Assembly (NCBI GenBank): GCA_905178155.1
Contig: CAJINV010000010.1
Coordinates: 2,366,167-2,430,166, forward strand
DNA length: 64,000 nt
Origin: Amoebophrya sp. A120
Taxonomy: Eukaryota; Sar; Dinophyceae; Syndiniales; Amoebophryaceae
Direction of reading: 5' to 3'
Positions 25,014 through 37,643 of the stretch are shown piece after piece. The notes beneath the pieces were generated by a model. That model was not told where the DNA came from, ran no database searches, and saw only the letters and a list, made by a program, of their open reading frames with translations. Within the stretch, counting starts at the first letter, position 1, and each line of letters begins with the position of its first letter. The position numbers and the translations under genes were made by a program.

Positions 25014-27505
25014 CTATGTCTGGGAAAATGAATGACGAACCCGCGCGGTGTAGTTGCGACTGATAGACAGTTCCTCGGTTTCTCTTTCTGATGATGTCCT
25101 AGTCCTACTAGAAGTAACTGGAAGAAACTCCAGCCCCGGCAACAGGTCCGTCCTCCACAAGACCGCCACTTTTGCAACCGCGCCCACCCCCGCACCGTGC
25201 GGCGGGGGAACAGAATTGTAGGTGTGCACAGTGACACGGGTGGAGGTAGAGGTTGTAATATCTTCTTCACCACCCCCACCGCCTCCCATCGCCGTTCTAA
25301 TCTTCGGCAAGTACTCCCCCTCGATGTCGATTGCCTCCGAGTGAAAATCCTTCGTGTATCTGAGCGAGACGAATTTGCAGTACCTGAAGAGATTTCTCAC
25401 ATAGTGATCCGCGATGTCCCGGGAGCGCAACTCCGAAAACGCGTGGTTTGACACGCACAGGTCGTAGTGTACTTGTACTATGGGCGGAGATGAATTATTT
25501 TTGGGAGACGAGGAAGACGAAGATGCTTCTTTATCTCCAGCTCCTTCGTCAGAAAACAGCTTGAGCTCCGGCATGTTGGACAAAACTGCAGCGGAACTGC
25601 CTAGCTGCTCTTCCTGCGAACCATGATCTACTCCTCCGGAAGATCCGCTAGCTGCTGTGGCGCTTTGCACTTGCGGTGAAACAAGAACTTCCTCCTCCTC
25701 CTCTGAGTAAGCCAATAACTGCGACGTTGCTAGATACGCCAAATCTTCCACCTCCGGCAAGTCAGCGAAGGTGTAGGACTTTATCCTCTCTTTCCCATAA
25801 ACGCTGAAGAAACAGAACGCGAACCCACCGTGCCCCACACCGATTTCCGCAATCCGGATGGTACCCGGCTGCGGTTTTGATGCTGATGCTGATGCTACTG
25901 CTACTCCTGCGCTGCGGAGGTTAATTGTACTAGCAGGAGTTTGTTCAACAACATCTTCTTCACTACTCTTGGCCAACAAAGCCTCGACGACTGGGTGCAG
26001 ATCCAGCAGTTCCCGGACATATCTCACCATCGTCGGCGAAATTTTTCCCACTGGGTCCTGAAAATCTGCGAGTAAGGGACCCCCGATGCCGTTCGTCCGG
26101 CGGAGGTGCTGCCAGAGGACAGAGTCGCGGTCGAACAAGAGCGAGTGGGAGTTGCTGTGCTGGTCTGCACGACTTGTAGTTCCACTTTCGGCTCGTGTTC
26201 TTGTACTGCTTGTTCTTCTCATCCCCCGCAGCAACGCCTTGACATAAGCGTGGTTTTCGTACCCCTCCTGCGGGGTCACGTGCTCGAGGATCAGTCGGTA
26301 GTGCCGGTTGCGCTTGAAGTTGTCGATGGTGCATTTTGAATCTTTTCTCCGAATGTTTTCGTTCAACATCTCGAATTTCCCCTCCGCAAACTCCTCCTTC
26401 TTGCTGCAAAAGTGCTCTTCCGGGTTCAGCGTTGCCAAAAAGTCCTCCGACGTTCCCCTTCGCTTCAGCAGCCGCTGCAGCAGCACCGTCTTCACCCTGT
26501 TACGGTGCTTGGCAGAAGCGGCATAGTACCGCTTTCTGTTCTGGTTCATCTGCGCAGCAACAGGGGCTGCAGATGATTTTTTCCTCGTGGCTGTTACAAC
26601 AGACAAGGTAGTTACTCCGTGGTCTACTGACCCTTTGAAGTAGGAGCTCTCGGAAGTAGAACTTGCTCGCGGCCCGCCTGTAGTTTTCACGAAATCCAGC
26701 AAAACCTCCTGTATGCGGTGCAAAAGTGTCGTAGTCGTATAAATGCATTACAAATTTCCTCAGCATGAGAAATAAAATCTGGAGTGCGGATTCACCTTGA
26801 GAAAAAAATTTGTAATGCATGACTGCAATACGAGTACGATACTTTTGCACAGGATATCCTGCGCGCACCGACGGTAGGCGACCGCTTGGTGGCAGGTGAC
26901 CAGCCAATCTTTGTCGGGCCGGCGCAGTATCAAATGTAAAAATGTCTGGGTCTGCAAGAGTCGTGCTGTTTTTGCATGACACAGGAGCTCTGGCGTGGAA
27001 GCTCTAGCATCACAGCTCTCGAGAAGCTTCCGCCATGCCGAATCCGCATGACAAATCCGCCATTTTGGTGACAGAAAGTGGGCAGCTTTTGCTACCTATG
27101 CATGAGAGATCTTTCTGTGTATGTGTTCTGAAATGCGCATCGCAAGTTTGTATTCTTCTAGACCCAGACATTATTGCAATCCATACGCAGTTCCGGGGGC
27201 ACATTGTAGTCTGTGGCGACGGGGGGAACGAAAAAATCCGGGCCCGCTTGTACGGTTGCGTCGGCAGAAGCAAAAAAGCACATGGCGATAATTGCAGCTT
27301 TCACGAGGACCGAGACGACAGGGGTAACGTAGTAGGTCCTGGTGGTAAAAAAGCAGATGTCCAACAGCTGAGATAAAAGATCACTCCGAGAACGTCTTCG
27401 CCTGGAATTCGCGATTCTTGGATTTGACCTCAGCTTCAAGGTTGGACACGATGGTAAAAACCGTTCGGAGCCTTGGATGATCTTCGCATCGCTGGAGGCG
27501 CGCAT
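25014..27505 (-). CDS. Putative sugar O-methyltransferase-like protein
   Basis: Three exons, 27505-27186, 26927-26857 and 26711-25014, with a family A and a family I introner between them. Splicing gives NVPPEL to RRPDKDW and RRCAQ to EVLLDFV, both in frame. The N-terminus has a hydrophobic stretch (VLVKAAIIAMCFFA) that could be a signal anchor. The catalytic part shows the SAM-binding pattern IRIAEIGVGHGGFAFCFF, then KSYTFADLPEVEDLAYL and YDLCVSNHAFSEL. That order is typical of the putative sugar O-methyltransferase family, which methylates sugars or glycans using S-adenosylmethionine. Low-complexity Ser/Glu inserts separate the motifs, and a Gly/Glu/Thr-rich C-terminus ends at TAG 25014-25016. 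The family assignment is from motifs only; the substrate is unknown. Confidence 0.72.
26712..26856. mobile_element. Introner, family I (short)
   Basis: Perfect TSD TCCTG; 145 bases with arms TATGCGGTGCAAAAGTGTCG and CGATACTTTTGCACAGGATA. Removal joins RRCAQ to EVLLDF. Relative of 61757-61914. Confidence 0.88.
26928..27185. mobile_element. Introner, family A
   Basis: Perfect TSD CGCAG. Removal joins NVPPEL to RRPDKDW. Same interior subtype as 49751-50014. Confidence 0.88.
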
Positions 27506-28037
27506 GCTCGCATCGGGGTGCGAGTGGTCCCAGTTGCTACTCTGCGCAGGGAGAGACTTGTTTAGGTGGCTGCAATTTTGGACTTAAAGGGGCTCTTTTT
27601 CTTGTTTTCAGTTCGATATCGTTCGTTGTACAGATTGGCGTTGAGACTTGGAGGCGACATGTCAAGCCGAAGCAGCGCCTTCAGTGTTTGTACGATTGTT
27701 TGACCTTCCCAAACAAAGACGAACGAGAAAAAAAAACCGATCGTCCGATACCGACTTCCGAATCGAAAATCACAGGTCGGGAAGCGACCAACGAGCACCT
27801 GCTGAACATCAAAATATTTCAGTCGTGACGTACTAGAAAGAACCATAGCTGCAAAGTGCTTCGGGAGGAGGATGATCCCAGCTCAGCAGGAACAAGGAGA
27901 CTATGTGTGTCGTCACTACTGCTTTCGAGAATCGAAAGAGATAAATCGTAATCGATTTCTTGAAGAAGCGTCTAGAACTGAAAAATTTTCTATGGCATCG
28001 TGTTTGTAACTTCGTTCACAACACCGTGAAGAGATTT
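27506..28037. other. Intergenic, no gene or introner seen
   Basis: Spacer between the methyltransferase start and the RPAP2-like stop. A 94-codon minus frame (27562-27846) lacks recognisable features. Confidence 0.45.
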
Positions 28038-31000
28038 TCACTTCAACATCGCCCACATGGCATCCTGAATTTCCACAGCAACATTTTCACGTTGAAACCA
28101 GTCTGACGTTGACAATCTACCAAAACTGCACCTCGTCCTCTCTACAACTTCTTCATCGCCAAGGCTGGAAAGAGCAGCTTGATCCCCAACAAGAGCAAGA
28201 CCTTGATCTGCATCACTCCCTGAAGAAAAATCCAATCCACAGGCCTCGAGGAAAAAGCACCCGAGAAACATCCGGTCTTCTTTCTCTGTGGCGTAGCTAC
28301 TGTGCAGTTTCCTCATAGCGGACGACGAAAACGTCCCAATAACTCGGCTCAAGGCCGTGACCGTGGCCGCTTCGGTTTCCCGCACCAGTTTTTTTTCGGA
28401 CGCCCACTCTTGCAACAACGCGCGACGGTGCACGCGGTCGGATTCCGTGTCCAGCACCGGGTAGAAATCGAGGCTGGAAGACGTGGAGGAAAGGGCAGCG
28501 TTTGTCTCCTTGCTTTTCGTCCCTTCGGTAATTCTTTGTGGAGGTAGTTGTGTTGGGGAATTAGACTGGAGGTCCTGCTTCTCGCCGCCGCTGGCATGAT
28601 CGGTTTCATCAAGAGCCTGCCCTTGTCCCTGGTATTCTGTTTCGTCCCTTTCCCCTTCTTCATTATCCATCTTCAGCGCGTCGCGCTTCGCCTGCTCGTC
28701 GGCCCAAAAATTTGTTGTCGAAGACATCATCATCTCATTCGTCGAACCCTGCTGCGATCTCAACAGCATCTGCTTTGTCTTCTGCAAATGGGCGTCCTTT
28801 GCTGGTCGTGATGGAAGTTGTGCGGTTTTATTACTGCTGCTCGCCAATAATTCGCTCTCCTGGTCCTTCTCAGCAACCGAATTTCCATTCCGCTCAACAG
28901 CAGTGCCTGCTTTTGTTTCTGTTTGTTCATCACCCTCCTGCTGTTCCACTGACTGCGCAAGCACATCCTGTTCAAACCCCTTTGCGGCTTTTCCCCTCTC
29001 CCGGATCTTCCGCACCAGTTCCACCGTGCTCGGCTGGATCAAGGCCTGCAGTGCCCGAAGTTGCCGCATGCCGAAGGACAACGTCAAGGGCAGGTTTCTG
29101 CTGATTTGCGTGTCCTATCAAATGCAAAAGTGTCTGGGTCTGGAAGTATTGCGAGGTTTGTCAGGCATTTTTTGCATGACGCCTGACGCCTGTAATGCAT
29201 GACCTAGCACCACAGATTTTTAGAGGCCCTCCTGATGCCTAATCCGCATGATCAATAGCCTCTACTCCGCGTTGCACAAACTGGACTCACTTTGCTGGTC
29301 GTGCAATACAGATTTTTTTGGAATCCAAAGACAGCATTACAAGTTGCAATCTTCCAGACCCAGACATATTTGCAATCCATATGTCCATGTAGAAGCTTTG
29401 GACGATGGAATCCATGGAGAAGTGGCCATCATCTTCGTGGTCTACTTGGTCTGCTTGTGCTTTATTTTCGGTTACGCTATCGTCAACAAACTCCGCGATG
29501 TTACCATTGACATCCTCATTGTCATTCTCATCATCCTCTTCGCAAATGATGTCCTCCTCATCATCCCCGTCTACAGGATGCATGTCGCCATCAAGAACAG
29601 GTGGTTCTGGTTTTCCTCCTTCCACCGATGCTGGTGGACCTCGTGCTTTGACGGTAAAAGTTGTTGTACTAGAATTATCCTGTGCGTTATTCGTGCTGTA
29701 GTTGTTCCCGCTGGTTTTAATATTAGTCTTCGATGCAAATGAAGTCGGGTCGTTTATTGCTCGATCTAGTTCCGGTGTGGTCGTCGTCGAACTGCTAGCG
29801 GTTGTGTTAGGCGTGCTGGAACAAGCTGTAGTTGTGATCATGATCCTCGTAGTAGTTGTTTTTCCGCATGAAGTAGATTTTGCTTCTTCTGTCACGTCTT
29901 CTATCAAGATTCCGTTTTGTTCCTCTTCGCCAGTCGCCTTTATTTCTCCTGACCGACCTGCTTCTGCATCTGCAAGACAATAATTTTCTTCCTCTTCTTC
30001 CTCCAAAATCACCGGCATGATCCTTCTGTCGTCATTCTCCGGCAAATCTGTCCCGCATTCTATCGTAAGAAAAAACTGTTTCACTGTAAAGATTTTGCAA
30101 GTTTTGCATTACAAATTCGCTACACATTACAAAGAAAACTTGCCATGCGAGGATCCTAAGGGAAAACACCGCTAAGAATCACTTGTCTTGCATGTGTAGC
30201 AAGACACACACTTCAGTGATGAATTTTTTGCATCACAAGTTCACAGTGAAACAGTTTTTTCTTGCGATACGTTCCACAATAGAAACCGCCGCGACCCGCC
30301 GCTGCACGTCCGGAATGTTGACGACCGGGTGCTGCTGCAGATTCGCCCGCCGATTTATTTTCCCCGCTGCGGAAGTTGTAGATGGAGGTTTTACTACTTC
30401 TAATGCGCGTCGTGCAGATGAAATGTCGTAAGGCTGTTGCGAGGACCTCCGAGATTCATCTTCTAGATAGTTCGTCGTCTTCCCTTGTTGTTGATTTCTC
30501 TTCACTACCTCTTCTAAAGTGGGAAACATCGCGGCGGCGGCTTGTTCGAACACACTTTCGTCCATCATCAGCTCCGTTTCCCACCCCGCTTCGTCCTCAA
30601 AAGTTTCCAGGGTCGTGAGCTTTGTTGGATTTTCCTTCTCGACGGCATTGGAGCTGATGTTCTTCCGGTCGTTAGGACCACGGCGACCCAAGTTTTCATC
30701 TATGTTCTCAGGGACGACGAGAGCAGGCGAAGCAAGGCCAGAATGACCTACTTCATGCTGATCCTTCTCGTCTCTGTTCTCCAGCAAAGCATCAAATCTC
30801 GCCCGCTCCCTCCGCAGGTCTTCCGCCACTTGCTGCTTGACCGTTTCAGAGATTTCTTCTAAATTCTTGTCCACCGTGGACCACTCGGGTTCGTTGGACA
30901 GTTTTTCCTCCTTGTACAGAAACACCTTCTTCTGGCACTCCATCGAGCAAAACTTTCCCAACTCATTCAACTCCAAAACTTTCGACCCTCTGTCCCGTAC

Positions 31001-31576
31001 GAGGTACTTTTTCTTCTTGTTTGCTCCGGATAAGATATTCAAGTTTTTGCAGCCAAACCTTCCGCACAAATCGACCATCGCCCGCTCCTCCACGATCCCG
31101 TCAATGTGGTCTTTCTTCAAAAATTTGCTGGCGAAATCGAGCAACTGAGGATCTTCCTTGGTCAGTTGCGCGAGCTGCAGCTGGAGCTCGAAGATCTGCT
31201 TCTTCACCTCCCGAAGTTGCAAACCGCGGTGGAAAATCTTTTGCTCGCTGGATGTAGTATTGTCGCGAATGATCGATGGGTCGTGAGATGCAGCTGTGGA
31301 GCAAGAACTGCTAGAGGAACTACTGCGATTATAATTGTCGCTCAGCAATTTTTGTACCCGTGCCGTGGGGGTAGTAGAAGAAGTGGTCGTAGCTGGAAGA
31401 ATCTCCTGTTGCTCCGCGGCTGCGGTGGTTAGCTTTTCCAATAGCTCCTGCTTCTTGCGGGCTTGGGTGCTGGAAGCGGCTCCGCGGCTCCCGAGGAGAG
31501 GCATTGTTGCTGTCGCTGGAGGGATAATTGACGTGCTGGCGCGAGTTGTAGAAGGGGTGCGGAGCGGGTGCGTCAT
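28038..31576 (-). CDS. RPAP2: RPAP2/Rtr1-type RNA polymerase II CTD phosphatase
   Basis: Three exons, 31576-30270, 30060-29382 and 29115-28038, separated by a family E and a family A introner. The N-terminal third holds the Rtr1/RPAP2 zinc-binding module: VVEERAMVDLCGRFGC-type (here DGIVEERAMVDLCGRFGC), a KKKYLVRDRG linker, then GKFCSMECQKKVFLY and LSNEPEW. Known members remove phosphate from Ser5 of the RNA polymerase II C-terminal repeat and help polymerase import. The paired CGRFGC and CSMEC cysteines are present as the zinc ligands. The remaining roughly 800 residues are acidic, Ser/Thr-rich and not recognisable, so the protein is longer than yeast Rtr1. The chosen start is the ATG of MTHPLRTPSTTRAS. 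The symbol follows the family name; orthology is not proven. Confidence 0.82.
29116..29381. mobile_element. Introner, family A
   Basis: Perfect TSD TGTCC. Interrupts the acidic C-terminal region of the RPAP2-like gene. Confidence 0.88.
30061..30269. mobile_element. Introner, family E
   Basis: TSD CATTC left, CGTTC right; arms TATCGTAAGAAAAAACTGTT and mirror ending TTGCGATA. Interrupts the RPAP2-like gene. Confidence 0.86.
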
Positions 31577-31859
31577 TTTTGATGTTCTAAAAAGTACTCG
31601 AAGGGATCAGTGACGGAGATCGCAATGGATGGCTGGGGATCAAGAACATGCTATGTAGGAAAAATACGGAAATGTGTATGAATATCTAGAAGAATAAAGG
31701 CCTGTAAAGCAGTGAGGAGCGGCAATAATCCATTATTAGCTTGCTCTGATCCCGGCGTCGATCATGATAGTGCTCAATTGCGCACAGCGTAAGTGCCGCA
31801 CTGGACTTTCTATTCTAGAACCCCGACGCATCCGCCGGTCGCAGTTTAGGTTCTGCGCC
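31577..31859. other. Intergenic spacer upstream of the RPAP2-like gene
   Basis: No gene, RNA or introner recognised. It should carry the promoter or trans-splice leader region of that gene. Confidence 0.4.
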
Positions 31860-33625
31860 GATGTATAATTCTGTTGGTGCCATCCGTGCAACGGCGAGGA
31901 ATGTCAGCCAACGCCTCCAGCCGGAACGCCTGCTACTGCAGGATCGGTCGAAGCAGACAAGCATCACGAGACCCGCACGGGGACGGCCTCACAGGCCTTG
32001 CATTACAGCAGAAGCCAAACTAACTGGAGAAACAACACAACGCCCGGCTAGCCAATCCCACTGCGCCCTTCCGAGAGGCGGCCGGCCAGCGAGCAGAGCG
32101 GCGCCGCGGCGCCATGCCGACGGTGCGCACCTACGAAGCGCCACCGCCGGCCCTTCTGAAAAAACCCCGCACGGCGCCGGGCGCCACGCCTCTTCTTCAA
32201 GGGCGGGCACAGAATGAAACGCGCCCGCCGCCTGCGCAGGCGCCGGGGGCCTGCCCGGAACTGCTGGCTGGAGGACGCGGGAAGGCCAGCCTGGCGGAGG
32301 CCGCCGCCGGAGCGAGCCCCTAGGGCTTCCGGCGCACTCGCACGAACAGCGCACCCGGGGGCGCCCTTCCTGGCGCGGCTGCTGGCGCGCCCGGCTTCGC
32401 CGCCGCGCGCTTCTGCCCGGGGCCCTTGCGCATCTCGGCAGAGCTTCCCGCGCGCCCCTTGCATCTGCGCCGATTTGCGCTTGCCGTGTGCTGCCCTTCC
32501 TTGCAGGTTTTGGAGGCGCGAGGCATGCCGGTCCTTCGCTGCTTGTAGGGGGGTCAACCCTTTGCCCTTTGGCGCGGCCGCGGGCTTCGGAACAGCCGCG
32601 GCGTTCTCCCGGGCCCGGTCGGGCCTTGGTTTTTGGCCTGCTTGCCGAAAAACCGCACGCAAGGGCGGCGCCGCCGGCCGGCTGGCTGCCGAGCCACACA
32701 TGGTTGGCCATTTGCACGCAATGGCCCGCCCGAATCTACGCCGCGGCCCTTCGGCCGCGCGCCCCCCCCCGAAGCGGCGCCCGGGCCGCCACCGCCACGA
32801 AGCGCCGCGCGCGCCAGGAATCGGGCCGCCCGACCGGCGCGCCCCCAACTTATTTAGCCCGCAACAGCCCCGCCACCGTGGCGCGCCCGCGCTGCACCAC
32901 AGCCGGGGCGGAGTGCTTGAGAAGGAACAAAGAAGCGCGCCGCCCGGCTTGAAGTGCAACAAACTGGGTGGGCCACCGGCGCCCGGCCAAACAATTCCCC
33001 CTGCGGCGTTCCCCCTGCCTCCGCACGCCCGCCGCGCCGATCCTAGGCAAGGGGGCCCCAAGCTGCGTCTTTGTCGGCCCCCCGGCCCCATCTATCACGG
33101 CCGCGGCCGGGCACGGGAGCCAGGCAATGGCGGGCCAAAGACTCTGTGCCGAGGTTGCTCCACTCTTCAGATGCAGCACCAGCCGACTGCTGCGCAGCGA
33201 CATCCACGCACTCGGCAACCTGGCAGACGGCGGGCGCCGACGCCATAAAAATGGCAAAAGCAGCAACAACGCGCAGGGCCCACGCCCTTCGCGCGCCAGT
33301 CAGTGCAAAACTTCGAGCGCGCTAAGTTTCCCTCTGCTTTGTGCCCGGTGTGCTTGCTGTCCTGCGGCCCAAAGCCGCAACAGCGGGACGTGGCACGCCT
33401 TTACCTAAGCGCCAGGCCGTGGCAGGTCGGGCCGCTGCAGCCGGGGACAGGGGCGGCAACTGCCGCACGCAAGTGCCGACAAGTGCGGCCGGCCACAAAG
33501 TGCCCGCCCGTCGGGTTGCTCCCGCGCAGCGAAAGCAAAACCGCGACGGTTGCGGCATGCGGAAAGTCCCGGCCCCCACGCTGCGCAACACGAACGCCGG
33601 CGCCTTTTCTTAGTCGGGCGGATCA
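31860..33625. other. GC-rich island, no supported gene
   Basis: Strikingly richer in G+C than its surroundings, with long open frames on both strands that overlap each other. This is expected from base composition and no frame has a domain. The edges show no inverted repeat I can find. It could be a degenerate or unknown mobile element. Confidence 0.5.
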
Positions 33626-35283
33626 ATTCACTTCCTTCGGCAAGTACGGAGATTTTCCAGCTGTGTTACTGCGACAGCCTTGCGAACAACATTTTTTTGC
33701 GCCCAAGATCGTGAATTTTCAAGAGCTCGGGCTCCCGTCCTCGTCGTGCCCAGTTCAGATCCGAGCCAGCATTTTCATTATATCTTCTGATTTGTGCGTG
33801 AAAAAAATGTTCGTTTATCTCCATTGTTCTTCGCGGGATCATCAATTTCGATCCGCTTTGATGTTGTTCTACGAGCTGTCACAATTTCGATTTTCACATG
33901 TTCACCAAGAAATGCAAGCGCAAGAGAAAACATGCCACCAAATTAAAACGTCACCACAGGGTTCAAATGTGCTTCTGCTTACTTGGCGCGCATCAACTTT
34001 CTAAATAAAATAGTGCTACCCTTCGATGAATCGGATCGTTTGCCTACGCCAGTTTTGTAGCGCAACCAAGCCGACCCATCATGCACACACCACGGAGACA
34101 AACTATGGAAATATATAAACTCTCTGCTTCTACACGACACACACAGGTCATAAAAAAATTACTCCCCCGGGTCTTCATGTCAACATGTCATGGTACTTAG
34201 TTGTACATCAACCCTGGAGGTCTTTCGCACTATCTAAATACAACAGCGTGGTCCGCTAACCAGAACTGCTGCACTGAGCCTTTTCGCCGAGCAGCTTTGG
34301 TCGTAGCGTAAGAAAGTGACAGAGACTAGATCTAAAATCACTAAAGCTTTTTGCATTTCAAAATAAGTTCTCAAGAAAAAGAGCCCACACGTGGACGTAG
34401 TAAAGTCACGACAATAACTGTGAAATAATTTCGATTATTTTAGTGGTATTTATCAAGCTAAGCTTTGCTCGAAGGAGCACCTTTTCTTCTCCATCTGCAG
34501 TGCAAACGCAAAGTGGCGAAATGCCACATCTTCCCGAAAGAAAAACTATGTAGCAAACCACGGTGGCCATCAACTTTGTTCATTTTGTGCCTGGCTTGCT
34601 CCTTCTCAGAAACTCATCCCAGTCCACTCGTTTGAGTTGCGACTGCGTATCATGCAATAATCATCCCCAGCAGAAGGTGGGGCAGCTGCTCGTCCGCAGA
34701 ATCCACGGACGGAGGTGCTTGCTTTGTATTGATGCAGAGACTGTAGTCTTGTAAACCTAGTATCAAACGTCTTCTATACTCCGATCTTCCTAGTGAGAAA
34801 TGATAATTCCAGTCAGCCCTTTTTTGTTGAGTCTGATTCTCATTCTGTTTCTTGTTGTGATAATCGAAAAAACGCGGTATGGTTCCGTAAATAAATCATC
34901 TGCGGTATACTTTGCGATAGATCAACTAAATAAATCTGGTTTCAGATTTGTCTGCGAAAAGTTTAAGTTGTAAATCTCAATCCTATAGTGTAGATTTTTA
35001 CGCTAGCCGGCTTATTTGCGCTTGTTATTTCTCGACGTAAATCCTTGTTGCGCAAAGTCGTGATAATTTTTCTTCGCGATGTATTGTACTTGTATCGTAA
35101 GTAGATTTCTATCGGAATAGCGCGTATTTTTCTGGATAATTTTGATTCTGCGAATAAATTTAGTATGGTTATGCTTGTTCAGTACGACAGTTGTTTAATA
35201 GACACTGTTACGCTAGGACCTTTTTGCCCCAAGAGCCACACATACAAGTCTGCTCGCTGACCCTGCTAAAACCGCATTTCCGT
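33626..35283. other. Long AT-rich intergenic stretch, nothing recognised
   Basis: No long frame, no introner and no tRNA-like fold noticed. Confidence 0.45.
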
Positions 35284-37602
35284 TCACCGCCCCAGCCCAG
35301 TGACCCCGCCGGTTAACCCGGCGACGAGGCTCTGCGCCGCGGCACGTTCTGTTCCCGCGCCTGGTGCCGAAGTTGCCAACGGTATATTTGCGTAGGGGTT
35401 CGCGCTGCTACTGCTGCTCGCAGTGTTGTAGGGGTTTGGCGTTCCGTACGGATTATGGGAGTGCCAGGATTGAAATCGACAAAGTTGGAAGTAGAACTTG
35501 TCATGCATAAAATCGCTACCAGTTGGAAGCCCAATTTCTAAGCGGTGCGTGACAAATTTCGGCACCGTCTAAATCCAGTTACTTGTCATGCTGTTTAGGG
35601 ACAGAAGGCGTCTTTTGTCGTGCTACCTTAGCAGCTCTATCGCAGACCCCAAACAGGCTGACGGTCTGCCTCACTTGCCATCCATGCAAGAGAGGCACTT
35701 CATGCCTTGCACTTTATGCATGAGAAATTATTTCAAATTTGTCGATTTCAATCCTGACACTTCCATACGGATTCGGTGTGCCGTACGGGTTCGCGACGGT
35801 ACTGGAGGACGACGCTGCCTGGCTCGCATATGGATTCGCGGGCACCGCAGTAGCCGTCGCTTGCTGTGCATACGGATTACTATTCGCGGCAAGCGCAGTA
35901 GCTTGCGCTGTTGCATACGGGTTACTATTCCCCGGCTGCACGGCGGTCGCAGTCACCGCCGCGTAGGGGTTCGTCGCCACTGCTCCTGGCGTTGCTTGCG
36001 CACCGTACGGGTTACTTGCACTACTTGCAGCCGTCGCCCCACCTACGACACCCGGCGTCTGCTGGTAATAGGGTGACTTCATCATAGAAGAAGTCGCTCC
36101 TATCTGCCCATAGGGGTTTGCGCCGACCGTGGGAGAAGCGACAGAGCCCGCGGTCATCTGTGGTCCTATTGGCCTTCCAAATTGCTGCTGCTGCTGTTGT
36201 TGCCCAGGTATCATCAGCCCGGGGGACGCTGCTTGCTGTTGTCTATGGAACTGTCAGGATTGAAATTAACAAAGTTGAAATAATTTGTAATGCATAAAAT
36301 CCATACCAGTTGGACCCACAGTTTCCAATCGGCGCATGACACATTTTTCTGACCTCTGAAGCAAGTCTGTCATGCTGTTTAGGGCAAGATGGCTCCTCCC
36401 TGTCATGCTAGTCAGCAACCCAATTCTTGACTTTTGCCAGCACTAGAATCAGCCTCCCTTGCGTCCTCTGCAATAGAGTCAGTCTCTGCGTCGCATTTTA
36501 TGCATGACAAACTATTTCAACTTTGACAATTTCAATCCTGACACTCCCATATGGTCCACCGGCTCCGTAGAGCGTTTGCTGCTGTCCCAAAGAAGATATC
36601 GGCTGCGTCTTATCCTGAGTAAAAACGTCTCGTCCACAGCAGAGTCAAGATGGGAAAGCTGCTAGACAAATTAGCCGGCTTTGGTTGCTTCGCATGACAA
36701 GTTTGTCCTCGTAGTGAAATCCTCTTTTAGGTAGTTCAGAAGCATCACAGATCTAGCATATGATGCTGGTTATAGCATCACAAAACCCAAAACACGACTA
36801 GATGAAAATGCTTCTCATGTTGGGGATCCGCATGAGAAACTTTTTTGGCATGCAGATTTGCATGACAACTAACTCTGGGGAGGTGGGGACGATTTTACAC
36901 AGGATACGTCTGTCCTAGACCCTTCTTGGTCGCGTGGATTTTCTTGTACTGGCCCCTGGAATATCAAATGCAAAGATGTCTAGGTCTGGAAACTTGTGCT
37001 GCAAGAAAGGGAATAGTGGACTCACTATAATGCGCTGCCAAGCATGACAAGTTTTTTCCATGGCTCTGAGTTGCGTACTCCGCATGAGAAACTGCATTTT
37101 TGCATGACAGGGACGAGGAGCTCTTCGCGGCCATGCAACACAGAGCTCAGAGTCAAGCCAGACACGCATGACAAATCTCGCAATCTCTGAGACCCAGACA
37201 TTTTTGCAGTTGATATGGAACTCTTCGGCGACGCAGACGACGCGCATCGCAAGAAAAAAGCGTTACAGTTACACATTGTCTTGCAGGCCAAGCAAGACAG
37301 ACAAGCTCTGTCATGCCGGATATGCATAAGAGCCTCGTTTCATAGGTGTTTTCCCCTAGGATTTCTGCATTACAGGTTTTCTCTCTCATGCAGGGACATT
37401 TGTGTTGCTGAATTGCCTACAAATGTGTAACTGTAACACTTTTTTCGTGGGATAACGCGCGGTCGCGATCCAGTGTGCGGGAAAGCGGGAGGGGCGCGAG
37501 CGCTGGAGGGGAGGTTGTTTTGAGTTTGAGTAAGTAGTTCCGGTGATCGATAATCACTGCAAAGTATTGCAGCAAAGAAATAAGGGGAACAACAAACGAC
37601 AT
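35284..37602 (-). CDS. NPYG-repeat low-complexity protein
   Basis: Six exons: 37602-37455, 37244-37216, 36961-36907, 36610-36552, 36243-35768 and 35453-35284. The chosen start is the ATG of MSFVVPLISLLQYF. Its first base lies only 41 bases from the last base of the kinesin stop codon upstream. After basic and Gln-rich segments (KKIHATKKGLGQTQ, SSLGQQQTLYG), the main exon carries about ten copies of an NPY(G/A) repeat spaced by Ala, Thr and Gln; the C-terminus ends in GLTGGVTGLGR. The same NPYG motif fills the N-terminus of the neighbouring kinesin, so the two may share ancestry or bind a common partner. Two family G introners fall inside the NPYG-coding region, and removal with one TSD copy keeps the repeat frame. 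No enzymatic domain is visible. Confidence 0.75.
35454..35767. mobile_element. Introner, family G
   Basis: Perfect TSD CGGAT. Arms TATGGGAGTGCCAGGATTGA and mirror. Removal keeps the NPYG repeat frame (NPYGTPNPYNT). Confidence 0.88.
36244..36551. mobile_element. Introner, family G
   Basis: TSD TTGTC left, TGGTC right. Removal joins LYGAGG to QQQAASPG. Close relative of 35454-35767, and inserted in the same gene. Confidence 0.86.
36611..36906. mobile_element. Introner, family C
   Basis: Perfect TSD CGTCT. Removal joins KGLGQT to QPISSL in the NPYG-repeat gene. Confidence 0.88.
36962..37215. mobile_element. Introner, family A (reverse orientation)
   Basis: Perfect TSD TGGAA. The interior is inverted relative to 5493-5753. 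Removal joins SPKSS to RGQYKK. Confidence 0.88.
37245..37454. mobile_element. Introner, family H
   Basis: Perfect TSD ACGCG; left end CATCGCAAGAAAAAAGCG, right end CACTTTTTTCGTGGGATA. Leaves an exon of only 29 bases before the next element. Confidence 0.88.
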
Positions 37603-37643
37603 ATTTTTTTACGTACGAAAGGCTGTTTTTATTTGCGTATTTA

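Noticed and set aside
32048-33248. Long overlapping frames of over 300 codons on both strands
   Set aside because: GC-rich composition removes stop codons in all frames. No domain is seen and the two strands overlap.
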